Positions 20,248-30,236 of a stretch of 64,000 bases of DNA are shown piece after piece. Below the pieces are notes generated by a model. The model was not told the origin of the DNA. It did no database searches and saw only the letters and a program-made list of their open reading frames with translations. Numbering within the stretch: position 1 is the first letter of the stretch; each line of letters starts with the position of its first letter. The position numbers and the translations under genes are program-made. Source of the DNA: Calliopum simillimum (lineage: Eukaryota > Arthropoda > Insecta > Diptera > Lauxaniidae); contig OX638368.1 of assembly GCA_951812925.1 (NCBI GenBank), positions 17,857,187 to 17,921,186 on the forward strand. The letters run 5' to 3'.

Positions 20248-20832
20248 GTTTTCCACCGGAGATTTAGCTCTGATGAGATCTAAAAAAATTGTCGTTAAAT
20301 TCTACCCGATTCCACTGGTCGAAAAGGATTTATTTTTGACAGTAAATGTCATAAGCGGGAAAATGAAAGTTAACAATTGAGGAGTGGCCGTACCAAATGG
20401 CCTAAGTACCATTACGAGACAAAAGTAATGTCATACATATTATGTTCCATAATAATCGGATATTTGACCTGTATCATTTTTTCAACAAAATGCCATCAAT
20501 TCCACACCATCAAGTAAATATTTCGTGAAAACAGAAAACAATTTTAATCATTTCTAACAAAATGTCACCCAATTGATATTATGAGACTACTTTTGCCTCG
20601 TAATGGTACTTAGGCCCTTTGGTACGGCCACTCCTCAATTGTTTTTTCGTTTTTTTTAATATTTATATTCCATTTGCTTTGCTTTTTATGACATTTAATG
20701 TCAATTCCTAAAGCAGATTTAAAATAAATCTCGGCAGGAATAGATTTATTTGGCAAATCACGTGATTTACGCCCAGATTTAGAGCTTAATCTCGAAACAC
20801 GCCTAAATCAACTCATAAATCTCCGGTGGAAA
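20248..20832. repeat. MITE with CCACCGGAGATTTA ends, host of a nested MITE
   Basis: Left GTTTTCCACCGGAGATTTAG and right TAAATCTCCGGTGGAAAC are complementary. Inner blocks such as GACAGTAAATGTCATAA and ATGACATTTAATGTCAA also pair. The family-B MITE 20374-20641 has inserted in its middle, which dates this element as the older one. Confidence 0.75.
20374..20641. repeat. MITE family B, copy 2
   Basis: CAATTGAGGAGTGGCCGTAC...GTACGGCCACTCCTCAATTG, 268 bp, with the same arms as 5340-5606 (CCTAAGTACCATTACGAG and its complement). Bordering AAC/GTT are part of, or abut, the inverted repeat. Confidence 0.88.
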
Positions 20833-20847
20833 CGTATACGTTTAGCG

Positions 20848-23115
20848 AATGCAACGAGTAAGCATCCGATCGAAAGATAATTTCATTGGTTATATCCATG
20901 TGTAGCAACATTTGTGTTGCGAGAAATTGTGTTTGTGTAAGTGAAGAAAAAAAAAATGTGCACGACATTACCCCCCTCAAAATTTGTGGGGTTATGTCGT
21001 GAATTGTTTTCCGCGTATAGTAAAGGTACCAAAATGTGTGAGAAATGATAGGTAGTGGTTCTATTAGAGGAGATTTAGCATTATCATGTATTTATTCATT
21101 AGTATACAAGTGTGAAGTACATAATATGTTGTGTAGAGTAGAACGGGGCAATGTCGTGCACTCAACTTTGACATGCTCGTAAAGCCGTGCATCTCAAGCG
21201 AATGCAACGAGTAAGCATCCGATCCAAAGCAGGGATGATATTTATAGTGGAATCGTACTTTTTTTGGTACTATTGACTTTACAAAAGTACTGAAGTACTT
21301 TCGATTCGAAAAAGTCCTTTCGTGATTTTTTGTGTTACTTAGTATGTGAACTTGTTATAGCATTTCGCAAAATACTACACTGGCGGAGTGCATTTTCTCA
21401 ATAGCTAAAATTCTGTACTACTCCATTGTAATTGATGAAAGTACGGACATCAATCAGTACAGTTAAAAACTTAGCAATTGAGGCGTTGCGAGCAAGAACG
21501 CCCTAAGTCGAAAAACCGCGATACGAAATATTTCAATTTAAAGTTTCTAAATTGTGATCAAAGAACAAACCATTGTTTAAACTTTGGGAAAACAAACTTA
21601 TTCAATTTATACTGACAAAATGAGTAAATGATAACCGCTTATATATAATACTTATGCATATTAACAGAATTATCAAATAAAGAAAATCTAAATTATATGC
21701 GAAAAATTTTTAACCCCCTTTGAAAATTTGTATATTTTCTTGTTCAGGGCACTTTTCTCGTCATATTGAAAAAAAAAAAAATTAAGAAAATCCGTCGGGC
21801 GCTTTTTTTTTAAATCGGATTTTTCGTTTTTGGACAAAGTTGAGTAAAGTCAAAAATAACATGGGAAAACTGAAACCAATAAAAAGAAATAATAACCGTC
21901 GTTTTTAGCTAACTTTTTGATGCTGAATTCAAATTCATTAACAAAATCTCTCTATCACTACAGAATTTTGAGATATCCTTACCTAAAAATTACCAAAATG
22001 TAAGATATTTCGTGATTTTTTCCTACTTTTGAGGTTATGTAACAAGACAGTGTAATACTTTGTCATATAAGCTGTTATGTAAATTAAAAGTACTTATCTT
22101 TGTCTATAAAACCTTATTTAAATTATATCAATATCTTATTTTTTCTCGAAATTATCCTAACCTAAAAATTTAAAAAGGAACATAAATATGATTTTTGACT
22201 ATTTTGGAGGCTACATAGAGAAGGCACGAAATTTTACTTTGAAAACTGTTATATACTAATTTATTTATATAAAAATGATTTTATTTTAGCGACCTTTGTG
22301 TATAAAACTCCAGTTTTAGTGACTCCGTGTTATGCTTAGCATGTTATAAAACCACCCTGATGATGAGTTGTAGTACAACTCGAAATATCGGAAAATAAAG
22401 AAATAATTAAAAAGTTTTCGAAATCTTTTAATTAAACCTAAGACCTTGAGCCAGCTAAACAACATTTATAGATTTATATAAAAATTCAAGTTCTCCTCAA
22501 ATACTGCGCGGGTGAAGCAAATAAATTAGCTATGTGCAATGTTTAATGTTTCTTTTCTATTTTTCATATACCCTAGGCTAGAATAATAAAAAGTACCCAA
22601 AGTACTATTGGCTTTTAAAAAAAAGTACTATTGAAGAAGTTCGAATATCATGCCTGATCGAAAGATAATTTCATTGGTTATATCCATGTGTAACAACATT
22701 TGTGTTGCGAGAAATTGTGTTTGTGTAAGTGAATGTGCACGACATTACCCCAATGGTCGTTTTAAAGGTCAACTTCGATAACTCGGTGAAGTCTAAAATT
22801 TTTTTGGAAATCAAATACTTATTTTCTTTGGCAGGATATTTCGTTTCAGAAAACACTTACCTGGTATATTTTCCCGCAAGGAAAACTATTTTTCTGACCC
22901 GATGAAAAAACACTTTTATCGTCCCGAAAGCGTACTTTTTGAAAAAAAGGTTACTCTGTAGAGATGAACTGGTGAAAATTGCTAGTATTATATGCATAAG
23001 CTCAGTAGGTCAGCAGGTCCCTACCTTACGAACAGTTGGTAAATCATTCAATTCCTTGGGCTAAAACAGCCAGTGCACGACATTACCCCCTGCACGACAT
23101 TACCCCGTTCTACTC
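20848..23115. repeat. Element with repeated GTGCACGACATTACCCC motif
   Basis: The motif occurs at about 20958, 22735, 23073 and 23090 on the plus strand, and at about 20983 (partial) and 21145 on the minus strand. A direct repeat of about 95 bp (from GCGAATGCAACGAGTAAGC) is present at 20848-20950. Its second copy (21198-21239 plus 22657-22745) is split by the hAT element 21240-22656. The right end reads CCCCGTTCTACTCTATA and faces GTAGAGTAGAACGGGG at 21133. No protein is encoded. Confidence 0.65.
21240..22656. mobile_element. hAT-like non-autonomous insertion, 1.4 kb
   Basis: Ends CAGGGATGATATT and GAATATCATGCCTG. Flanks ATCCAAAG (21232-21239) and ATCGAAAG (22657-22664) are an 8-bp target duplication with one change. 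The neighbouring direct repeat at 20848-20900 preserves the empty site (CATCCGATCGAAAGATAATTTC), confirming both borders. Subterminal AAAAGTACT blocks repeat in both arms. The interior includes, at 22345-22440, CCTGATGATGAGTTGTAG...AATATCGGAAAATAAAG, which looks like the 3' tail of a non-LTR retrotransposon. Confidence 0.85.
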
Positions 23116-24394
23116 TATATACTATAGTATAAGGTTGAAAAAAGAATAAAATATAAACATCTAAATTCCATTGAAAACAATCGAAACAAAGTAAAATTAA
23201 AAAATTGCTGGTGGTCTACGAGTTCGGCAATATAAATCTCCAAACCATCACACTTTCTGAGAAGCTGACGGAGTTAATAAAAATAAAAAAAAGTGACGAA
23301 GTGGAAAGTATTGATAAATTTGAGTCAAGTTTATTTTAGTGAAACCTCAGATTTCTTTTTTTAAACCTTGTTTTTTTATGAACTAAGAAAGAATATGTAA
23401 TGAAATAGTATCGCTGGGTTTTAGTTTCGGTGATAAAACCAACGGAAGATCCGTATAAGGCTTTAAAAAACCGGTATAAGTTGGAAACTCTTGGATGAAT
23501 ATCAAAAATGTTGAAGCCATATGAAATGTATTTTAATAATCTATTAAATTATCGTAAAAAATGTTTGTAATTTGTCATACATAATTTATTTGCGATTCGA
23601 ATACCCTGTTGAAAAAATTGGAAAGTTAAGTTCTAACAAAAAATTTAAAAATATTTCCTTCCAAATTATTGCCGATAGATAACCTACTTTCCAGTGGATT
23701 TTGCCCATCCAAAAATCTTTTTTTGTTGCGATTGCATGCTAGGTAGTTCGAGAAAAAATTCTTGAGAACGTGATAAGGTCTATTATTATACAATACACCA
23801 TTCGATACAGTAGACAAGCTCTTAAGTCAAACTCAAGCTTTTATCTATAAGGTCTGCTGTATGCAATTTTTATCATATCGCATAAATTTAAATTATCGTT
23901 TCTTAATCAACTTTTTAAAGTTAATTAAAAAATTTTTTCTCTTCTCTTACAGTCGTATCTCGCTGGCCTTTACATATTATTCTATTAAATATAAAATATG
24001 TTAAATTTATTTCGTTCGCTCTTTAGAATAAAAAAAAGCTTATATATCATATTTAATTAAAATAACAAAAAAGCATCAATTAATAGCTATTAAAAATATT
24101 ACGGAGATTGTAAGTGTCTGTCTAATAAAGCAGCGAGCTTTCTATAAGTAGGTTTTGTACTATTTAAGATGAGTATATAAAATTCTAGTGAAAGCTTAAG
24201 ATTTGTATAAGATTGTGTAATAAGAAGCATATTTGTAGTTACTATATTTTAAATTCATGTAATTAAATATAAAATGCGAATAAATTGTTTTTGTTTAAAT
24301 GTTTTTATTATTAACTTGAAATTTTGAGCAAAATTAATCATTAATCATTTTCAATTTCAATTCAATTTCAATTGTTCTTTCCGAAGTGTCTAAG
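23116..24394. other. Long AT-rich intergenic stretch
   Basis: I see no supported gene, MITE or motif array here. The region from about 23900 to 24394 is 3' flank of the minus-strand Kazal gene. TTTATT strings around 24300 could be its polyadenylation signal read on the minus strand. Confidence 0.35.
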
Positions 24395-24702
24395 TTAAGA
24401 CAAACGAACGCTAACATTGCCGCCACACTCTCCTTGAGATTTAACTTCGAAAGCTGAAATTGTAGTTTAAAATTAAATATATTTTCTCATATCATTTCTT
24501 TTCCTGAACTTACGGTCATCTGTATGCTGACAATTGTAGTTGGACATAACACAATTGCTGCCAAATGTTATAAGACGTTCCTTGCTACCATTTTTTGCCT
24601 TGGCGCAAACTGGTTTGTACTCGTCACATTGGCTTGAGCAAGTATTAGTGGGTACTTCTTTTTTGGCTGGTGTAGCAAGAGTTACAGCAACAAGGCAAAG
24701 TG
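24395..24702 (-). CDS. Secreted Kazal-type peptide, vasotab-like (first exon not found)
   Basis: Two exons on the minus strand: 24702-24514 (acceptor TTGCAG, donor GTAAGT) and 24453-24395 (acceptor TTTCAG, stop TAA). The frame opens with a signal-peptide remnant (LCLVAVTLATPA). It continues with the six-cysteine Kazal order: NTC, SSQC, 'YKPVCAK', 'FGSNCVMSNYNC' and, after the intron, 'GECGGN'. The short C1-C2 spacing and the intron before the last cysteine fit insect vasotab/atypical Kazal peptides, which are secreted serine-protease inhibitors or, in horse-fly saliva, vasodilators. The exon carrying the start methionine must lie above 24702; I could not place it. The plus-strand frame over 24540-24749 is a shadow. 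Confidence 0.85.
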
Positions 24703-25726
24703 CTGCAATTAAAAAAAAGAATGATTTTATAAAAATTCGTTTTAATTAAATATTTAATCAGTACAAAAATAAACCACATTGAGGGTTTTTGCTCAGTTCA
24801 AACTTGTTTGTTTTATGACCTATCTAATTTAAGATGACAAAAAGACAGACGAAGAGAAATTGGTACTACTAATTGGCCCAAGACCATGATCTTTAACGCT
24901 TTGAACCCAGCTCCGAAAAGAGTAACCAGGGGAAGAAAGCGTCAATCCTCTGAACGGTTTGAACATTTGCTTGTGTGGCATTCGAAAAAAATCCATTTCT
25001 TTCGTACACTGAGCTCAAGCTAATTTAAAAAGCTCCAGTTACTAGCCGCACTGTAAGAAACAGACTGCGAGAAGCAGGGCTGTGTCGCAGAAGTGCAAGA
25101 AAAGCCAAAAGAATGCATCATTCAAATCCAGATAAACTAGGAAGATAGTTAAACGTGGTGGTGTATTTATCATTTATTATATTTTGGATTAAAGACCGAA
25201 TGTGTTCTGCAGACTATGTTAATGTCCTTAATTCACTAATGCTGCTTTATGCAGAAGGGAACATGCATTTGATCTGAGAGTTTATGCATGATTATGACCC
25301 CAAATATTCCATAAAGTAAGTGGAGACATGGATGAATTAAAAAAGATCACCGTTATGGATTGATCACAGTGACCGATTCTCATAAGTCAAAAAAAAAAAA
25401 AAATCGATTTGTAGAAAAAAATACAAAAAATAGTACTCGATCCCTGCTGAAATTTGTGCAAGTTTTGTGGGATCTTCGGAGATGTGGGAGACACTAAAAA
25501 TGAAGGGAGGGAGCATCGACCAAGTATTGAACTGGTTAAGGTTTAAAACTCATGAGAGAACTAATATAAGAATTAATCCTTAGCGAAATGATAAATGACG
25601 TTTATTCTTACTAATTGTTCCAGGATGAAAACCATGAATATCGTGTTTTTTTTTCCTAATTACTTGAATTACTCAATTAATTTTCAGTTTTTTAAAACTA
25701 TACAAAAATTACCTCAAACTTAATAA
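24703..25726. other. Intergenic, expected to hold the Kazal first exon
   Basis: Includes the Tc1-like relic at 24930-25145 and a poly-A run at 25389. A short exon with ATG and signal-peptide start is expected on the minus strand, but none is clear. Confidence 0.35.
24930..25145 (+). pseudogene. Tc1-like transposase relic
   Basis: The plus strand translates at 25032-25110 as PVTSRTVRNRLREAGLCRR followed by SARKAK, the second helix-turn-helix of Tc1 transposases ('v(s/t)(r/t)rTVrrrLreaGL..r.arkKp'). Upstream, 'GRKRQSSER' resembles the GRPR hinge between the two helix-turn-helix units. Stops and frame changes interrupt it and no catalytic part follows. It is a short dead fragment. Confidence 0.7.
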
Positions 25727-27808
25727 TATATATGGGTGATTCTCAGATAACTGTACTTTTTGTGTCCTCTGGCGATTTCACCTATACAGTAGGCTTTTTT
25801 TCACAAAAAAATAAGCTATTAGTTAGAAACTATGCTTTTCTAATAGAGCGTATCAATTTTACCACCAAATATTGATTGGTTTACTTTGAAAGTTTGCAAA
25901 TATACCCCAAATGTCACAAACGTGGCATGTCCTACTCTACTTTTTATACACAAAACGATGAAAAACGACCAAAAAACGGAAATGGAACAGAAAACAAGTT
26001 ACTACACATATTAAGTAAATACTTAAGGCTACAATATTCTGAGCTAATCTGCAGTTTTAAATAATTTTTAGAGGGCACAATTTCGAATTGAAAACTGTCC
26101 CCTAGTTTTGGAAAAAAAAAATTTCTTCAAAGCATTAGGCTACTACTGCATGGTACTACTGTTTCAATCAATAGATTGCAACACATATGCATTAATTCTG
26201 ATTACTATCCATCACCCAAAGGTCAGCATGTCCAGACGCGTCCAAAAAGAAATCTGTTTGCGTTTTATAGGGCAGTTTATAAAAAAAAACAGTTTTTTTT
26301 TTAAATTATGGTCACAAACGTGGCACTCGGCACTCGCAAGTAGTACATTTTATTTTATACATGAAACAATTTTTTTGTAGGATTTGCATACATGACCCCA
26401 AATTCTTTCGGAAAAATCTTGAACTCAAACGCGTGCTTTACAATGAGCGATAAACTACAAAAATGTCACAAACGTGGCGCATCAAAAATGTCACAAACGT
26501 GGCACTTTTTATCAGTTTGCAAAAAAACATATTTTCATACAAAATTGAGTATACAGATGTTTAGCTGAAGGCTATTAATTATGTTTTTAATAAAAAAATT
26601 TTTCTACACCATCAGAATCCTGAGTTATCCTTGCTCAAAAGTGAAAAAATCACTGTTTTGACATCTACTTAAAGCTATAGAACAAAAACAACAACAAGTA
26701 AAATTTATTTTTGTCAATGGATTCAGACAGCCAAATTTATTGTCAACAAGACATAATTTACCGTTTTTCAATTGGATTCCCAGCTTCCGAGTTATACGCG
26801 TTTAAAGTAAGGATATCTTTCGATAACACACAAAGTATTTTTCGAGACCGAAAAGTTACAAAAAATCAAGTTTTATTATTTTTATCAATAACATATATAA
26901 TTAGAAAAATTTCGAGACCTTGCAGACCATAATCGCATGAAAAATGACAGTTCTATGCTAGATTTAGTGAATGACCCTACTAAACTATTGCTTTGCAAAT
27001 TATCAGAATCAAAATTTCATCTGTGCATTCACTAAATCTACAATAGAGCCTTATTTTTTCATCCGATTTTAGTCTGCAAGAGCTTAAAATTTTCGTGATA
27101 AAATATATTTTTCGGTCCACAAAATCCTTTGTGTGTTATTGAGAGATATCCTTTTTTTAAAGGCTTATAACTCGGAAACTAGGAATCCAATTGAAAAACG
27201 GTAAATTATGTCTTATTGTTAATAAATTTGGCTGTCTGAATCCATTGACAAGAATTAATTTGACTTGTTGCTGTTTTTGTTAAGTATGTAGATGTCAAAA
27301 CTGTGATTTTTTCACTTTTGAGCAAGGATAACTAAGGATACTGATGTAATAGAAAAAAAATCAAGATCAGATTCGTAATTAGGAGATCCTAATCCACCAT
27401 AAACGACTATAAAAACAGAGGAAAGAAAACCATAGTTGATATTTAGGGCGGTAGGGGATACAAAAAATGGACCACCGGAGACATGACACTATTGCAAAAT
27501 TAGTCTTGAAGTGTAAATTTGCCATTATATGCAATATATCTTTCATCAAAACGCTTCAAAACCATAATTTTTCCATACTGTGGCTAAAATGTCACAAACG
27601 CGGCAATTTAGTCACAAACGTGGCAGCAAAATTTCTTAATTTCGACCTCAAAACCGTAAATTCACACTTGTAGTTGATATACTTAAAAAGTGAGTTTTAA
27701 GAGAGTGTTTACACAAGATAGCATGAAGAAACTTGCAAAAATCCAAAAAAATTATCTGCCAATTTTACAACTCGAAAAAGCACAGTTATCTAAGAATCAC
27801 CCATATAC
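25727..27808. repeat. 2.1-kb palindromic element with GTCACAAACGTGGCA motif array
   Basis: Terminal inverted repeat: TATATGGGTGATTCTCAGAT at 25727 and its near-complement ending ATCACCCATATA at 27808. Six copies of GTCACAAACGTGGCA (one with CGCGG) lie at about 25912, 26311, 26464, 26489, 27591 and 27611, all in the same orientation. An inner near-perfect palindrome (26590-26960 against 27030-27370) shares GAGTTATCCTTGCTCAAAAG, GTCAATGGATTCAGACAGCC and AATTTACCGTTTTTCAATTGG. Its loop contains CATTCACTAAATCTA repeats. Frames of 60-90 codons are AT-rich by-products. Confidence 0.8.
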
Positions 27809-27926
27809 CGGAATTACTGAATAATAGATGATTTAAGTTGAAACCCTAACAACAAACTCTTGTTCCTATATTAATTTTTCCAATACTGTACTTGATTTAA
27901 ATATTGTTTTACTATATACTATATCT

Positions 27927-28066
27927 GTGGCAGGAAGGAAAAACTGCTAAAGTCGATTTTTGATTATAAAGCAAAGCAGTTTAAATTTTGTTTTATATGT
28001 ATAGAAATTATGTTGCTTTGCTTTTTTATCGAATATCGACTTAAGCAGTTTTTCCTTATTGGTGGT
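27927..28066. repeat. Short MITE, GGAAAAACTGCTTAAGTCGA type
   Basis: GAAGGAAAAACTGCTAAAGTCGA faces TCGACTTAAGCAGTTTTTCC. Inner GATTATAAAGCAAAGCA and TGCTTTGC also pair. The hairpin is about 140 bp with no coding. Confidence 0.8.
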
Positions 28067-28124
28067 ATTATAAACCTCAAACTAAGTTAAATTTTAATCG
28101 GATGCATATAACGAAAGGCCAAAA

Positions 28125-28490
28125 CAACATATTACTCTTATTTCCAATTGGCGTTTCTATTTCGTTTCTGAAACGTTAAAGTTTTTTTCGTCGTCTCCTT
28201 TCTAAATTTGGAGTCAGGAAATATATATTAAAACGAAGAGGAGTGTTTTCGAGTGATTAGGAACACGAAGCATATGTTTGATTGCTTCCTTTTCCTAACC
28301 CCTCGATAAAATCTCCTCGTCGTTCCTATGTATTAAAATATATTTGAACGACAAGGAGTGGTTATCAATTGGTCAGGAAAACGATGATAAGTGTGATTGC
28401 TTCATTTTCCTAACCCCTCTACAAACACTCGACGGTAAAAACTAAAACCCACCAGAAACGAAATAGAAATGACAATTAGGAATAGGGGTG
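28125..28490. repeat. MITE with two internal tandem units
   Basis: Ends CCAATTGGCGTTTCTATTTCG and CGAAATAGAAATGACAATTAGG pair. Inside are two diverged units of about 120 bp (from about 28225 and 28345), each with AACGA(A/C)(G/A)AGGAGTG...TGATTGCTTC-TTTTCCTAACCCCTC. Confidence 0.7.
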
Positions 28491-29116
28491 ATTGCTACCA
28501 CATATGAATTAGTTTATATGTATATTTGCTAGAAACACAAAGAACAAATGAGATCACAATAAGCAATTATTGTAATTATTTGAATAAAATTTAAATATAA
28601 TTCATTTACATTTTTTGAACAGTAAATCGAACTAAATAATTGTTTTATGTAAATAGTTTGTTAAATTTTTTGTTTTGTTCGTATAAAGAAGCAAGTATAT
28701 AATTAAAAATGAATATTCATTTATAGACATGAGAGTTTATTAACTTATCAGTGGTGGTGTAGAAAAATCGTTCAATTTAATATGTTCAACTAAAAGTATT
28801 AAGAAATCAAATGGATACAATATGGCATAAAATAAATTGTGTTACGAAAAGTATGAGAAATTTCGGAGTCCAACAGAAGTTAAATTATTTTAGTTATAGA
28901 ACCGTAATTGGTTTTTATACATCACAAAAAAATTAAAACAAAAAACAATTTTATTGTTAGATGTCGACCTTCTCATAGCTATGCAATGAAAATTTTGTTG
29001 GTTCTTTGAATCAAATAGTGAAATACTGTATGATTTGTATAAACCTAAGGAGATGTCGTTGAAAATTTTACGAAGATTAGTAAGTAATAAGATGAGAAAA
29101 CGTAAAATAAAATAAA
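28491..29116. other. AT-rich intergenic
   Basis: No supported gene or repeat seen. Confidence 0.35.
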
Positions 29117-29359
29117 ATGCCAGCAGAAAATATACCACTAATACGAAAAAAATCGGATTTGTCTTATTCTACCGATTTCGATGTCAACACAAGCCAGTGT
29201 AAATTTTGCACGACCTATTCCGAGAACAAAAACGGATGTTGTTCACGAAATGTAAATGTTACGAAATTGCTTATACTGGCATTGAAGGCAGCTTCAGTGA
29301 CTCCTGCTGAACGCTTAAAATGCCGAAGTTTCAAAATTGATTCAAGTAATGATTGGTGA
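29117..29359 (+). CDS. Hypothetical 80-aa cysteine-containing ORF
   Basis: Starts at an ATG in a fair context (AAAATAAAATG) and ends TGG TGA. The sequence (CKFCTTYSENKNGCC, then a hydrophobic KLLILALKAASV helix) is less AT-biased than the flanks. The CxxC...CC pairing could suggest a small metal-binding or secreted product, but no signal peptide and no family is recognised. It may be one exon of a larger gene or chance. Confidence 0.25.
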   Translation: MPAENIPLIRKKSDLSYSTDFDVNTSQCKFCTTYSENKNGCCSRNVNVTKLLILALKAASVTPAERLKCRSFKIDSSNDW

Positions 29360-30236
29360 TCACAAATATTACAATATAATCGTATGTAATATAGGATATG
29401 TAAAATCTTCAAAATTATGATATTATGAATTATGAATAGTATTTTTTTCTGCGATTTGTTTCTCATTATAATTATGAAACTTTTTTATTCAACTGCATTT
29501 CTGTAACGTTTTAACAATTTAAATTTATGATCTAATTTTCCTAGAACTTTAATTTATGTATTATTTTGTTTATTTACCAATTAATCCCAAAACAGCAAAA
29601 CGCATTTTGTTCAATTTAATTGGAAATCACGATTTTAGAATGAAAATAAAAATTAAATGTATTTCAGCTTAAACAGCAAAATTAAACTAAACTCGAGCAA
29701 TGGAAATGTATCATCTTTATATAGACTGCGGTCATTGAAGATCAAGCATTCAAATGTTTTTTATTGTTGTTTTATTATTCATCTATTTACTTTAAAAAGT
29801 GAGGTAAATACAATAAATGCAAACAGATTAAAAAAATCGAGAGATATGTAGGTACTATAAACAAATCCGGTGTTGCGCTAAACCTGATGCTGAGAGCGTG
29901 AGTGATACGCTCCACCGGCTTTAAGCTTTAATTGTTGTTGTGTCCAGATATTGTTGTTTAAGGCTAATATGTGAGTATAAAGAGCTTAATTTAAATTTTT
30001 ACTACATAAGTATATCTGTTTGATGAGGAGGTTTTATAGCAAAGAGAAAAAACATCCATTGTTACTTCATTAACAGAACAGATGTGACTTCATTAAGTAT
30101 ATCTATAATAATGAGTGTACTCGTAGTTTAACTCTTGTATACATAATGTATTTAGTTTCTTATAGCAAATATAACAAAAGTTGAGTAAAACATTAAATAG
30201 TGCGGTGTTGATTTGTAGTTTACTTCCAAATAACTT
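29360..30236. other. AT-rich intergenic
   Basis: A GC-richer patch at 29868-29925 (CCGGTGTTGCGCTAAACCTG...GATACGCTCCACCGG) was checked for a tRNA fold and does not form one. Nothing else is supported. Confidence 0.35.

Noticed and set aside
24540..24749. Plus-strand 69-aa frame
   Set aside because: Antisense shadow of the Kazal exon, which has canonical splice sites and the full cysteine pattern.
29868..29925. GC-richer patch resembling a tRNA
   Set aside because: No acceptor stem, T-loop GTTCRA or anticodon arm can be fitted.
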